Positions 41,757 through 50,872 are shown, counted from the first letter of the stretch. The stretch is 64,000 nucleotides of DNA from Oscillospiraceae bacterium (GCA_017398725.1 JAFQFA010000016.1:1-64000), one strand, 5' to 3'. Notes: generated by a model from the sequence alone, not told the origin. Translations and numbers: made by a program.

Positions 41757-41969
41757 ATGAATTTGCTTAATGCGGAGCTTGGTAAAGAATATATTATTCA
41801 AGGAATCGTAACGGACGACGAAGAGCTCAATGCCTTTCTGTTTTCCTTGGGCTGCTACACCGGCGAACCGATCACGGTGGTTTCCCGGCGAAAGGGAAGC
41901 TGCGTTGTTTCTATCAAGGACGGTCGGTATAATATCGACTGGCAATTGGCGGAAGCGATCCTTGTTTAA
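41757..41969 (+). CDS. feoA: Ferrous iron transport protein A
   Basis: A 70-residue SH3-like protein (EYIIQGIVTDDEELNAFLFSLGCYTGEPITVVSRRKGSCVVSIKDGRYNIDWQLAEAIL) with the usual FeoA length. It is thought to bind FeoB and help its GTPase-driven transport. It is preceded by the operator at 41717-41732, and a second copy of the operator lies between it and feoB, 74 bases downstream. Confidence 0.92.
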   Translation: MNLLNAELGKEYIIQGIVTDDEELNAFLFSLGCYTGEPITVVSRRKGSCVVSIKDGRYNIDWQLAEAILV

Positions 41970-42007
41970 GTTCTCTACTTAAAAGCTTTGTTATTTTTTG
42001 TGCTATA

Positions 42008-42023
42008 GTTAGCGGATGCTAAC
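42008..42023 (+). promoter_or_regulatory. Second feo operator, before feoB
   Basis: GTTAGCGGATGCTAAC differs from the feoA operator palindrome at only two central bases. It lies 20 bases before the feoB start, next to a TATAGT (about 42004-42009), suggesting an internal promoter with the same repressor. Confidence 0.75.
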
Positions 42024-42042
42024 TGACTTTGGAGGAAAATAT

Positions 42043-44079
42043 ATGAGAATTGCATTTGCGGGCAACCCCAACAGCGGTAAGACCACCATGTATAACGCTT
42101 TGACCGGGCGCAACGAAAAGGTGGGCAACTGGGCTGGTGTAACCGTTGACCGGAAGGAAGCGCCCATCAAAAAGATGTACGCGGGGGAGGAAGAACTGAT
42201 CGCGGTGGATCTTCCCGGTGCTTATTCCATGTCACCCTTTACATCGGAAGAGAGTGTAACCAGTACTTATATTCGTAATGAAGCCCCGGATGTGATTGTT
42301 AACATCGTGGATGCTACCAATTTAAGCCGCAGCCTGTTTTTTACCACACAGCTTCTGGAGCTGCGGATTCCCGTGGTTGTGGCATTGAACAAAACAGACT
42401 TAAATGAAAAGAAAAAGAATCATATCGATGCAATAAAGCTTTCTGAAATATTGGCTTGCCCGGTAGTGGAGACCGTTTCTACCTCAGCCGGCCATGAGGG
42501 GCTTGCAGAGGTTGTTTCTGCCGCAATTTCCCTGAACGGAAAGGAACAAGCAGCGCCTTATCAGCAGAGCAATGTCGATATGGCTAATAAGGCTGCTGTG
42601 GAAGCAGCTGATCGCCAGCGGTATGCTTTCGTTAAAAGTATTGTCAAAAAGGTAGAACACCGTACGGTTCGGACAAAGGATTATAACAGCCAAGATAAAA
42701 TCGATGCGATCCTTACCAATCCGGCCATCGGTCTTTTGATTTTTGCCGCGGTGATGTTTCTGGTGTTCCAGATTTCTCAGGCATGGATCGGCCCGTGGAT
42801 TGCAGAGGGCTATGTATTTGACAATGGTACAGTGATCCCCGGCCTTGTGACCCTGATCGATCTGTTTAAAGAATGGGTTGGCGGTTTGCTGGTGGGAAGC
42901 AATGCCTTTTTAGCTGCACTGCTTACAGAGGGCATCATTGGCGGCGTGAGTGCTGTGGTGGGCTTTTTGCCGTTGGTAATGGTTATGTATTTCCTGATCG
43001 CATTGCTGGAAGACTGTGGCTACATGGCCCGTGCCACCGTGGTGCTGGATCCGATTTTCAAAAAAGTTGGATTATCCGGTAAATCTGTGATCCCCTTTAT
43101 TATTGGAACCGGCTGTGCGATTCCCGGCGTCATGGCTGCCCGGACAATCCGCAATGAGCGGGAGCGAAACGCGACTGCTATGCTGGCACCCTTTATGCCT
43201 TGCGGCGCAAAACTGCCGGTGATTGCGTTGTTTGCCGGTGCGTTCTTCGACGAGGCATCGTGGGTAGGTACCTTGATGTATTTTGTCGGCATTGCTGTGA
43301 TTCTGGTGGGAGCGTTGTTGGTGAACCGGATCGCAGGTTACACACGCCGTAAGTCATTTTTTATCATGGAACTTCCGGAATACAAGCTGCCTTCTTTGAA
43401 GCGCGCAACGCTTTCTATGCTCAGCCGTGGTTGGTCCTACATTGTTAAGGCCGGTACGATCATTTTGTTGTGCAATGCTGTGGTCTACATTATGCAGTCC
43501 TTTGATTGGAATTTCCAATTGGTTGAGGAAGGGGCAGAGAGCGGCTCTATTTTGGCATCCGTTGCCGGTCCTGTTGCTGTGCTGCTGGTTCCTGTAATCG
43601 GTATCAAAGCTTGGGAAATGGCTGCCGCAGCTGTTACAGGTTTTATCGCCAAGGAAAATGTGGTGGGTACGCTGGCAGTATGCTATGGTATTTCCAATCT
43701 GATCGATACCGAAGCATTGGAGATGGCTGAGGGTGCGGGCACGGAAGTTGCTGCTGTATTTGGGCTGACAAAGGTTGCGGCATTGGCCTATTTGATGTTC
43801 AATCTCTTTACGCCCCCTTGCTTTGCTGCCATGGGTGCTATGAATGCGGAAATTAAGGGCCGGAAATGGTTCTGGGGCGGAATCGCTCTGCAGCTGGGAA
43901 CCGGATATACCTTGGGCTTCTTGGTCTATCAAATCGGTACTCTGATCACTACCGGCTCGTTGGGCGCTGGTTTTGTTGGCGGCTTGGCATTCGTTGTTTG
44001 CTTTGCCGGTGTACTGACTTGGCTATGTATCCGTTCCGGTCGAAAACTGAAAAAATCTGCCGGGGAGTATGCAGTATGA
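42043..44079 (+). CDS. feoB: Ferrous iron transporter FeoB
   Basis: The ATG at 42043 follows GGAGGA; the upstream frame runs through the operator and is spurious. The 678-residue product has an N-terminal G-domain with G1 GNPNSGKTT (7-15), G3 DLPGAYS and G4 NKTD, a helical spacer, then membrane segments with the FeoB repeats (GFLPLVMVMYFLIALLEDCGYMARA; FTPPCFAAM). It imports Fe(II) across the inner membrane. Its stop overlaps the start of the FeoB-associated Cys-rich peptide (ATGA). Confidence 0.96.
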   Translation: MRIAFAGNPNSGKTTMYNALTGRNEKVGNWAGVTVDRKEAPIKKMYAGEEELIAVDLPGAYSMSPFTSEESVTSTYIRNEAPDVIVNIVDATNLSRSLFFTTQLLELRIPVVVALNKTDLNEKKKNHIDAIKLSEILACPVVETVSTSAGHEGLAEVVSAAISLNGKEQAAPYQQSNVDMANKAAVEAADRQRYAFVKSIVKKVEHRTVRTKDYNSQDKIDAILTNPAIGLLIFAAVMFLVFQISQAWIGPWIAEGYVFDNGTVIPGLVTLIDLFKEWVGGLLVGSNAFLAALLTEGIIGGVSAVVGFLPLVMVMYFLIALLEDCGYMARATVVLDPIFKKVGLSGKSVIPFIIGTGCAIPGVMAARTIRNERERNATAMLAPFMPCGAKLPVIALFAGAFFDEASWVGTLMYFVGIAVILVGALLVNRIAGYTRRKSFFIMELPEYKLPSLKRATLSMLSRGWSYIVKAGTIILLCNAVVYIMQSFDWNFQLVEEGAESGSILASVAGPVAVLLVPVIGIKAWEMAAAAVTGFIAKENVVGTLAVCYGISNLIDTEALEMAEGAGTEVAAVFGLTKVAALAYLMFNLFTPPCFAAMGAMNAEIKGRKWFWGGIALQLGTGYTLGFLVYQIGTLITTGSLGAGFVGGLAFVVCFAGVLTWLCIRSGRKLKKSAGEYAV

Positions 44080-44228
44080 AAGATATCATTGTACTTGCGG
44101 TGATTGCCGGAATCCTGTTATTAGCGGGCATGTATATTTACCGCAGCAAAAAGAAGGGAAAAAAGTGCATCGGTTGTCCCGATAGTGGCACCTGCACCGG
44201 CTGCTGCTCCGGCTGTGATCATAAATAA
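44076..44228 (+). CDS. FeoB-associated Cys-rich membrane protein
   Basis: A 50-residue protein starting inside the feoB stop (ATGA overlap). Residues 4-22 are one TM helix (IIVLAVIAGILLLAGMYIY), followed by a basic stretch (RSKKKGKK) and a cysteine cluster, CIGC...CTGCCSGC. This matches the FeoB-associated Cys-rich family found after feoB in Firmicutes; the cysteines may handle Fe(II) or take the place of FeoC. Its coupling to feoB supports a shared role. Confidence 0.88.
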   Translation: MKDIIVLAVIAGILLLAGMYIYRSKKKGKKCIGCPDSGTCTGCCSGCDHK

Positions 44229-44230
44229 TG

Positions 44231-44265
44231 AAAAAGCTGCAAACCATTATGGTTTGCAGCTTTTT
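44231..44265 (+). terminator. feo operon terminator
   Basis: AAAAAGCTGCAAACC and GGTTTGCAGCTTTTT make a 15-bp perfect stem with a 5-nt loop; works for both strands. Confidence 0.93.
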
Positions 44266-44276
44266 ATGTAGCAAGG

Positions 44277-44516
44277 TCAGTTTACAATCTTCAGGTAATG
44301 AAGGATAGACAGAACAACACCTGCCAGAATGTAAAGGTCAACCAATCCGCCCAGCAGACCTACGATCATACCCAAAACAGGGATCTTTGCCACAATGCCC
44401 ATAAGCAGACTGGCAATCAGGCCAACCACCAGATAGATCACAATGTTAATGATCAGAACAGATACATCTTTTTTGGGCTGAAAGGAGAAGGGGAATACGG
44501 TTTTTAGCAGTTCCAT
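44277..44516 (-). CDS. Small membrane protein, unknown
   Basis: A 79-residue hydrophobic protein with a short soluble start (MELLKTVFPFSFQPKKD) and two or three helices rich in Gly, Leu and Val (VLIINIVIYLVVGLIASLLMGIVAKIPVLGMIVGLLGGLVDLYILAGVVLSIL). AGGAGG precedes the ATG. It resembles small clostridial membrane proteins of no known role. It stands alone, convergent with the feo operon. Confidence 0.7.
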   Translation of the reverse strand: MELLKTVFPFSFQPKKDVSVLIINIVIYLVVGLIASLLMGIVAKIPVLGMIVGLLGGLVDLYILAGVVLSILHYLKIVN

Positions 44517-44636
44517 GGAAACACCTCCTTTATGATATCTTCATTATATCACTTTGGGGTACAATATCAAGTTTTATCGCAATTTTTACTGGAAAACGAA
44601 AAGGTGTGTGATATAATATAGGCAGGAGGGATGAAT

Positions 44637-46235
44637 ATGAAACTGTACTTTTTAGGCGCAACCCATGAAGTGACCGGTTCGTGCACCCTGCTGGAGGCCT
44701 GCGGTAAGCGAATCCTGATTGATTGCGGTTTGGAGCAAGGGGCAGATACATACGAAAACTGCCAGATCCCGGTTTTGCCCGGAGAGCTGGATGCGGTATG
44801 CTTGACCCATGCCCATATGGATCATTCCGGGAAAATACCGGCATTGGTTGCAAAGGGTTTTCAAGGTCCGATATACGCCACGGAAGCTACATATAAGCTG
44901 TGCACCATCATGCTGCGGGATTCTGCCCATATTCAGGAATTTGAAGCCCAGTGGCGTAACCGGAAGGCAGCCCGGGCAGGAGAACAGCCCTATGTGCCGC
45001 TTTACACAATGGCAGACACGGAAAAAGCACTTGCTCAGTTTTCACCTTATCCCTATGAAACTCAAATTACTTTGTTTCCCGGCATTACCCTTACATTCCG
45101 GGATGCGGGACACCTCTTGGGCTCTGCCAGTATTTATCTGACGGTCTGTGAAGAAAATACCACCCGCAGGATTGTATTTTCCGGCGATTTGGGCAATTAT
45201 AATCGCCCGCTGATCCGGGATCCCCAGCCGGCAGAGCCTGCGGATTTTGTGGTGGTTGAATCCACATACGGCGACCGGCTTCACGGTCCCCGACCGGATT
45301 ACTTGGGACAGCTGACCTCTATTTTGCAGGATACCTTTGACCGGGGCGGTAATGTGGTGATCCCTTCCTTCGCCATTGGCAGAACGCAGGAACTTTTATA
45401 CTTGCTGCGTACCATTAAGGAACAGAATCTTATCAAGGGGCATGCGGGTTTTCCTGTGTATGTGGATAGCCCCTTGGCGGTGGAAGCTACCCGGATCTAT
45501 GCCTGCGGCATGACCGATTATTACGATGATGAAACCTTGGCGCTTTTAGCAGCGGGGAAAGATCCTATTCTGTTCCCGGATCTGCGGCTGAGTGTTACTT
45601 CCGATGAATCCAAGTTGATCAATATGGATAAGACGCCAAAGGTGATCCTGTCTGCCTCCGGCATGTGTGAAGCCGGTCGTATCCGACATCATTTAAAGCA
45701 CAACCTTTGGCGCAGCGACAGTACAGTTCTGTTTGTGGGCTACCAGTCCGGTGGCACGGTGGGCAGAAAACTGGTGGATGGCGCGGATTCTGTGCGGTTG
45801 TTTGGGGAAACCATTGCGGTCCATGCGGCGATCTGCGAACTGGATGGAATTTCCGGCCACGCGGACCGGGACATGCTGCTTGATTGGCTTCGCAGTATGG
45901 GAAAAGTTCCCATGCAGGTATTTGTCAACCATGGTGACGATGGGGTTTGCGACAGTTTTGTTTCCACTGTAGAGCAGACACTGGGCTATCCTGCCAGCGC
46001 ACCCTTTAGCGGAGACGGCTATGATCTATTAAGCTGCCAGTGGTTCCAGAAGGCTGTGCCGATCCGTGCAGCCGGAGAAAGTAAGGGACACCGCAATGGG
46101 GTAAAGCTTTACCAGCGGCTTGTAGAAGCCGGCAAACGGATGATGCGCCTGATCGAAACCATGAAAAACGCATCCAATAAAGATATCTCACGATTGACAG
46201 ACCAGCTCAACGCACTGTTTGATAAATATAAATAA
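44637..46235 (+). CDS. Beta-CASP metallo-beta-lactamase RNA hydrolase
   Basis: The ATG at 44637 has AGGAGGG six bases upstream; an ATG at 44631 directly abuts that site. The 532-residue product carries the zinc motif THAHMDHSG, the family opening LYFLGATHEVTGSC, FSGDLGN, and the beta-CASP region with SYPSF-like VVIPSFAIGRTQELLY and ASGMCEAGRIRHH. Relatives are RNA endonucleases/exonucleases of the CPSF73/YSH1 type found in bacteria. It should process or degrade RNA in the cytosol. The last 60 residues are an extra helical tail. It stands alone. Confidence 0.92.
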   Translation: MKLYFLGATHEVTGSCTLLEACGKRILIDCGLEQGADTYENCQIPVLPGELDAVCLTHAHMDHSGKIPALVAKGFQGPIYATEATYKLCTIMLRDSAHIQEFEAQWRNRKAARAGEQPYVPLYTMADTEKALAQFSPYPYETQITLFPGITLTFRDAGHLLGSASIYLTVCEENTTRRIVFSGDLGNYNRPLIRDPQPAEPADFVVVESTYGDRLHGPRPDYLGQLTSILQDTFDRGGNVVIPSFAIGRTQELLYLLRTIKEQNLIKGHAGFPVYVDSPLAVEATRIYACGMTDYYDDETLALLAAGKDPILFPDLRLSVTSDESKLINMDKTPKVILSASGMCEAGRIRHHLKHNLWRSDSTVLFVGYQSGGTVGRKLVDGADSVRLFGETIAVHAAICELDGISGHADRDMLLDWLRSMGKVPMQVFVNHGDDGVCDSFVSTVEQTLGYPASAPFSGDGYDLLSCQWFQKAVPIRAAGESKGHRNGVKLYQRLVEAGKRMMRLIETMKNASNKDISRLTDQLNALFDKYK

Positions 46236-46240
46236 CGCAA

Positions 46241-46274
46241 ACCCCGACCTGTGATCCAATTCACAGGTCGGGGT
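46241..46274. terminator. Bidirectional terminator
   Basis: ACCCCGACCTGTGA and TCACAGGTCGGGGT form a perfect 14-bp stem between the convergent hydrolase and TetR genes, with ATTTAT on the right and T-rich minus-strand sequence on the left. Confidence 0.88.
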
Positions 46275-46276
46275 AT

Positions 46277-46828
46277 TTATACAGCCAAGTAAAAATACTG
46301 GGTGATGGTTTCCGGCGACTGAATCATGCCGTTGTCGACCCACCAGCGAAGGGTTTCTACGAATGTAGAGCAGATGTGGTCGATCCAAAAACTCTCCGGC
46401 AATGTATCGCTTTTTCTGGCTTCAAACAGAGGGAGCTGCTGCGTTACCAGTGTTTTTAGATGCTCTTTGAAATACTGCAAAAACAGGCTGTTGTTTTGAC
46501 AGGAGAGCAATTCCAGAATGTGGTTGTCGTTCTTTAGTAAATGCTGAAAAAGGTGCAAAAACACGGAATCCGGCGCATGGCAGTGAAACATGTGACGGTG
46601 CGTTGGATGATCGGGATCTTCTCCGTCAAAAATATGGCAAAACAGATCCTCGCAAAGCTCTTTTAATAGGAAATCCTTTGTTTCAAAATGAGCGTAAAAG
46701 GTGGCTCTGCCGATATCGGCGTTTTCAATGATCTCCCCAACGGTAATCTGGCTGTACTCCTTGGCGGATAACAGCTGAATAAAGGCGGAAAAAATTGATT
46801 CCCGGGTTTTGCGTTGCCGTCTGTCCAT
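46277..46828 (-). CDS. TetR-family transcriptional regulator
   Basis: The start is the ATG at 46828 after GGAGGC. The 183-residue product has a TetR HTH at about 5-50 (RESIFSAFIQLLSAKEYSQITVGEIIENADIGRATFYAHFETKDFLLKEL) and a helical ligand domain. The ligand domain contains a His/Asp cluster, DGEDPDHPTHRHMFHCH at about 73-89, which could bind a metal. It diverges from a CDF metal exporter, which fits metal-responsive control of that gene. Two inverted copies of one motif lie in the shared promoter region. Confidence 0.9.
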   Translation of the reverse strand: MDRRQRKTRESIFSAFIQLLSAKEYSQITVGEIIENADIGRATFYAHFETKDFLLKELCEDLFCHIFDGEDPDHPTHRHMFHCHAPDSVFLHLFQHLLKNDNHILELLSCQNNSLFLQYFKEHLKTLVTQQLPLFEARKSDTLPESFWIDHICSTFVETLRWWVDNGMIQSPETITQYFYLAV

Positions 46829-46854
46829 AATGCCTCCATACAAAAACTTAAAAA

Positions 46855-46943
46855 TGTTCAGTATCGTACAATTTCGAAATGCTGCTTGTTGTTATTCCTA
46901 TGATAACATATATAATGATAAACAACAAGTATAATACAGAACA
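46855..46943. promoter_or_regulatory. Paired inverted operators between tetR and CDF genes
   Basis: TGTTCAGTATCGTAC (46855-46869) on the plus strand recurs inverted at 46929-46943, where the minus strand reads TGTTCTGTATTATAC. Between them is a further imperfect palindrome, CTTGTTGTT...AACAACAAG. The symmetric layout fits one regulator binding in front of both divergent genes. Confidence 0.65.
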
Positions 46944-46976
46944 TTTTGTTCGGTATTCTTTGCGTAGGAGGTATTT

Positions 46977-47876
46977 ATGAAAACCCAGAAAAACATCTTG
47001 ATTGCCTTTATCCTCAATTTGGCTTTCTCGGTATTTGAGCTGATTGGTGGTTTGTTTACCGGAAGCGTTGCAATTTTGTCCGATGCGATCCACGATATTG
47101 GGGATGCTGCCAGTATCGGTATGTCTTATTTTTTTGAGCGGACCAGCAAGAAACAGCCGGATAACAGATATACTTACGGCTACGCAAGATTTTCTGTGCT
47201 GGGCAGCGCGGTTACAACGATGATCCTTCTTTTGAGTTCTGCAGCGGTGATTTTTCATGCGATTGGACGGATCATGCACCCCACAGCCATAAATTATAAC
47301 GGAATGATCCTCTTTGCGGTGGTTGGCTTGCTTGTTAACGGCGCAGCAGCCTTTGTGACCCGGGAGGGAGACTCTCTGAATCAGAAGGCTGTGAACCTGC
47401 ATATGCTGGAAGATGTGCTGGGCTGGGCGGTTGTGCTCTTGGGCGCGATTGTTATGCGGTTTACGGATTTTACAATGATTGACCCGATTATGTCCATTGG
47501 GATCGGTGTGTTTATCATCGTAAATGCCTTTGGAAATTTAAAGGAAATACTGGATTTGTTCCTTGTGAAAACGCCGCAAGGGACGGATGTAAATGAACTG
47601 GCAGAACATATCTGCCATATAGACGGTGTTTTAGATGTTCACCATATTCACATCTGGAGTATAGATGGTACAAACCGCTATGCAACCATGCATATCGTTA
47701 CCAATGAAGATACGCAACGGATCAAGGCTCAGGTGCGGGAGGAACTGTCTGAGCACGGGATCTGCCATGCTACTTTGGAACTGGAAGCAGAAAATGAGCC
47801 TTGCAGTGCCGTAAATTGCCATGTGGAGGAGCATGGTGCTTGTGGTCATCACCACCACCATCATCACCATCATTGA
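46977..47876 (+). CDS. Cation diffusion facilitator metal exporter with His-tail
   Basis: A 299-residue CDF transporter. TM helices lie at about 8-160, and the metal site is seen in the SDAIHDIGD block (TM2, residues about 37-45) and its partner in TM5 (HMLEDVLGW). The cytosolic ferredoxin-like domain follows from about 205 (DGVLDVHHIHIWSIDG). The C-terminus is a run of nine histidines after CGHH, likely binding Zn, Ni or Co. It exports divalent metal in exchange for protons. GGAGG precedes the ATG. The divergent TetR protein probably controls it. Confidence 0.93.
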   Translation: MKTQKNILIAFILNLAFSVFELIGGLFTGSVAILSDAIHDIGDAASIGMSYFFERTSKKQPDNRYTYGYARFSVLGSAVTTMILLLSSAAVIFHAIGRIMHPTAINYNGMILFAVVGLLVNGAAAFVTREGDSLNQKAVNLHMLEDVLGWAVVLLGAIVMRFTDFTMIDPIMSIGIGVFIIVNAFGNLKEILDLFLVKTPQGTDVNELAEHICHIDGVLDVHHIHIWSIDGTNRYATMHIVTNEDTQRIKAQVREELSEHGICHATLELEAENEPCSAVNCHVEEHGACGHHHHHHHHH

Positions 47877-47888
47877 GTGAAATCAAAA

Positions 47889-47923
47889 CAACAGGCGCAG
47901 CAGAGTTTTCTGCTGCGCCTGTT
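47889..47923 (-). terminator. gltX terminator
   Basis: AACAGGCGCAGCAGA and TCTGCTGCGCCTGTT make a 15-bp stem; the minus strand continues GTTTTGATT. It also ends the CDF gene from the other side. Confidence 0.85.
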
Positions 47924-47936
47924 ACGGTAAGAGCTG

Positions 47937-49583
47937 TTATTTCAGTGTTTCCATAACCGCCCGAATGCGGTTTACGGTCCGTTCATATCCCAAAATCTGC
48001 ATTACAGTGTAAAGATCCGGGGAATTGGTCTTGCCGGTGACGGCCTGCCGGATAAAGGTGGAAACATCCGCTACCGTGCCGGGGAAGGCATCGGGATCGG
48101 CTTTGTATGCCTTCATATCCGTAGTAAAGCCCATTTCCTCCGTGATAGCCTTGACTTTATCAAACCAAACACTGGAATCGTCGGCAATATCAAAGCGCTC
48201 CAAGAATTTTTCCAGTGCCGTCAGCACGGTGTCTTTGGAGAACTTTGCATCGAACACCGGTTTTTCCAGATATTCATCGTAGAAGAAGCCCATGTAAGGC
48301 TTGGCCTCTTTCCAAGTGGCAATGTCCTTGCGGGGCTTTTTGCCACCCCGGCCAATGGCCAAAATAGCGGTTGCAAAACCGGGATCTGCTTTCAGCTTGT
48401 CCGCAAATTCCGGGTCAAACTCATCTGCCCACTGGGTCAGCAGGGTGTACACCTTTTGGGCGTCCATCCGGGCAATCTCATTCTTGCTGACATCCGTCAG
48501 CTTGGCATAGTCAAACAGGCTGCCGGCGGGGTTCAGCTTCTTGGGGCTGAATTTAAAATCGTCAGTAGGAGCAGTGGGGTTGGCGCGGCGCCAATCCTCA
48601 AAGTTGGAGTTCAGAACGGTCATGATGTATTCATACACCGCTTCCACGGGGAAGCCCTCTGCCTTGTAGAAGGTCAGGGCCAGCTCCGGGTCCTTGCGCT
48701 TAGAAAGCTTGCGCTTGGAGGTACCGTCCATCTTCATCAGCGGTCCGATGTGGACATACTTGGGAAGCTTAAAATCCAGCGCTTTGAACAGCTGAATGTG
48801 GAACGGCAGGGTAGGCAGCCACTCGTCGCCGCGGATCACATGGGTGGTGCGCATCAAATGATCGTCCACGGCGTGGGCAAAGTGGTAAGTGGGGATGCCG
48901 TCGGACTTAAGAAGAACGTGATCCACATCGTTTTCTGTAATGGTCAGCTTGCCCTTGACCAGATCGTCGAACTTAAACTGATTTTCGATGGAGCCGGTGC
49001 TGCGGAAGCGGAGCACCCAAGGATTGCCCGCAGATAACTGTGCCTGAATTTCCTCGAGACTGCGGTCACGCCACATGGCGTACTTTCCGTAGTAACCGGT
49101 GGTCTCCTTGTTGGCTTCCTGCTGCTGGCGCATAGCACCCAGCTCTTCTTCTGTGCAGAAGCAGGGGTAGGCCATGCCGTTTTGAACCAGCTTTTTGGCA
49201 TATACATGGTAAAGCGCAGCACGCTGGCGCTGACGGTAAGGACCGTAATTGCCACTGTCGCCATCGATGGTAGCACCCTCGTCAAAGGAAATGCCGTAAT
49301 GCTTCAGTGTGTTGATCAGCACTTCCACAGCGCCGGGAACTTCCCGCTTGGCATCGGTGTCTTCCACCCGCAGGAACAGAACGCCGCCGCTTTGGTGGGC
49401 CATCCGTTCAGCGGTCAAACCCATTACCAGATTGCCAAGATGGACAAAACCGGTGGGGGAGGGGGCCATGCGGGTGACGATGGCGCCTTCCGGCAGGCTT
49501 CTTTGGGGATAGCGCTGCTCCAGATCTTCCGGTGTGTCAGTGACATTGGGAAACAGCAGATCCGCTAATTTCATATAATCCAT
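47937..49583 (-). CDS. gltX: Glutamyl-tRNA synthetase
   Basis: A 548-residue class I synthetase that charges tRNA-Glu (and often tRNA-Gln, later amidated). The HIGH-type motif is in MAPSPTGFVHLGNLVMG, the KMSKS-type in KRKLSKRKD, and the fold continues through RVEDTDAKR. It is longer than the usual 470-490 residues, mainly because of a 25-residue lead and an extended anticodon-binding domain. It starts 10 bases after an M20 amidohydrolase gene and is probably co-transcribed with it. No T-box leader is seen. Confidence 0.95.
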   Translation of the reverse strand: MDYMKLADLLFPNVTDTPEDLEQRYPQRSLPEGAIVTRMAPSPTGFVHLGNLVMGLTAERMAHQSGGVLFLRVEDTDAKREVPGAVEVLINTLKHYGISFDEGATIDGDSGNYGPYRQRQRAALYHVYAKKLVQNGMAYPCFCTEEELGAMRQQQEANKETTGYYGKYAMWRDRSLEEIQAQLSAGNPWVLRFRSTGSIENQFKFDDLVKGKLTITENDVDHVLLKSDGIPTYHFAHAVDDHLMRTTHVIRGDEWLPTLPFHIQLFKALDFKLPKYVHIGPLMKMDGTSKRKLSKRKDPELALTFYKAEGFPVEAVYEYIMTVLNSNFEDWRRANPTAPTDDFKFSPKKLNPAGSLFDYAKLTDVSKNEIARMDAQKVYTLLTQWADEFDPEFADKLKADPGFATAILAIGRGGKKPRKDIATWKEAKPYMGFFYDEYLEKPVFDAKFSKDTVLTALEKFLERFDIADDSSVWFDKVKAITEEMGFTTDMKAYKADPDAFPGTVADVSTFIRQAVTGKTNSPDLYTVMQILGYERTVNRIRAVMETLK

Positions 49584-49593
49584 AATTTATACC

Positions 49594-50757
49594 TCATTTA
49601 TCCATTTGATCCAGCACGATCTGCACCCAGATCGCAGGCGCGGTGGTCAGACCATCTTCGTTGATAATAAAATTGCCGTTGTGCAAAGGAGCATACTTGC
49701 CGTCCTCGGGGCAGATACCAATGCCAAATTGGGCACCGGGCTTTTTAAGGGTATAGTAGGCAAAATCCTCTGCGCCCATGCTGATGGGTTTGTTCAGATT
49801 AATGTTTTCTATGCCAATTACCTTGGCGGCGGCTTCCGTGACGATATCCACTACACCGTGATCGTTGATCAGGCAGGGGGAGAATTTGTAAGTCTCCACT
49901 TCGGCAGAGCCGCCCATTTCCCGTGCGGTGCTGTCGGCAATTTCTTGGATGCGCTTGTAGACATAGGCATCTACCTCGTTTTTCAGGCTTCGGGTAGTGC
50001 CGGTCATTTCCGCATAGCCGGGAACGATGTTGTTGGCAGTGCCGCTGTGGAACTCGCCGATGTTGACGATCAAGGATTCAAAGGGGTCGATTTCACGGGC
50101 ACGCATCATCTGAATGCCGGTATACACGCGGGTTGCCATTGCAATGGCATCCACACCGTCTTGGGGCTTGGACACATGGCAGGATTTACCGGTCAGCTTG
50201 ATCCGGAAACCACGGCTGCTGGCGTTGGAGCAGGTTTTGTTCAGCTGGATTGTTCCCACTTTCATGTGTGGCACCACATGGCAGGCGGTGATGAAATCAA
50301 TGTCATCCATCACACCATCCAAACAAAGCTTATTTGCACCGCTGACACCTTCCTCAGATGCTTGGAAAATGAATTTGACGCAGCAGTGGATGTCCTTTTC
50401 CATTTCCTTCAGGGCCTTGGCAGTGCCCAGCAGCATAGCGGCGTGGGCATCGTGGCCGCAGGCGTGCATCTTGCCGGGGTGGGTAGACTTAAAATCAGAT
50501 TCCCGCAGTTCCTGAATGGGCAGCGCGTCGGTATCCGCGCGAATGCCGATGGTTTTGTTGCCCACACCTTCGTTCAAGGTGGCAACGATGCTGGATTCGC
50601 CCAGTTCCTCCGTGTAGGGAAGGCCAATGGCATCCAGCTCCCGACGGATGATTTTCAGTGTTTCCGTTAAATCGTAGCCGATCTCCGGCACTTTATGTAG
50701 CTCCCGGCGGATTCGGATAATATAGTCCTTGTCGATATGAAATACCGTAGTGATCAC
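49594..50757 (-). CDS. M20D amidohydrolase (N-acyl-amino acid hydrolase type)
   Basis: A 387-residue protein with the M20D pattern: RRELHKVPEIGYDLTET, GIRADTDALPIQE, MHACGHDAHAAMLLGTA (metal-binding Cys/His), FQASEEGVSGANKL, and AEDFAYY. It removes acyl groups from amino acids or hydrolyses related amides such as hippurate in the cytosol. The start is odd: the only canonical codon is the GTG at 50757, but its G overlaps the AAGGAG ribosome site, leaving no spacing. Initiation may therefore use a nearby rare codon or be weak. gltX follows after 10 bases. Confidence 0.9.
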   Translation of the reverse strand: MITTVFHIDKDYIIRIRRELHKVPEIGYDLTETLKIIRRELDAIGLPYTEELGESSIVATLNEGVGNKTIGIRADTDALPIQELRESDFKSTHPGKMHACGHDAHAAMLLGTAKALKEMEKDIHCCVKFIFQASEEGVSGANKLCLDGVMDDIDFITACHVVPHMKVGTIQLNKTCSNASSRGFRIKLTGKSCHVSKPQDGVDAIAMATRVYTGIQMMRAREIDPFESLIVNIGEFHSGTANNIVPGYAEMTGTTRSLKNEVDAYVYKRIQEIADSTAREMGGSAEVETYKFSPCLINDHGVVDIVTEAAAKVIGIENINLNKPISMGAEDFAYYTLKKPGAQFGIGICPEDGKYAPLHNGNFIINEDGLTTAPAIWVQIVLDQMDK

Positions 50758-50872
50758 TCCTTCTTTATCTGCGAAATATTATAGCATAGTATGCAGTTGT
50801 ATGTCAAATTCCCGTTGCCTTTTTTCTTTACCTATGTTAGAATACTGAAAAACGGATAAAGAGGCGAAATTT

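Noticed and set aside
50758..50872. T-box leader for trpS (also looked for before proS and gltX)
   Set aside because: The gaps are too short, and no T-box sequence (TGGNACCGCG type) or specifier stem is visible.
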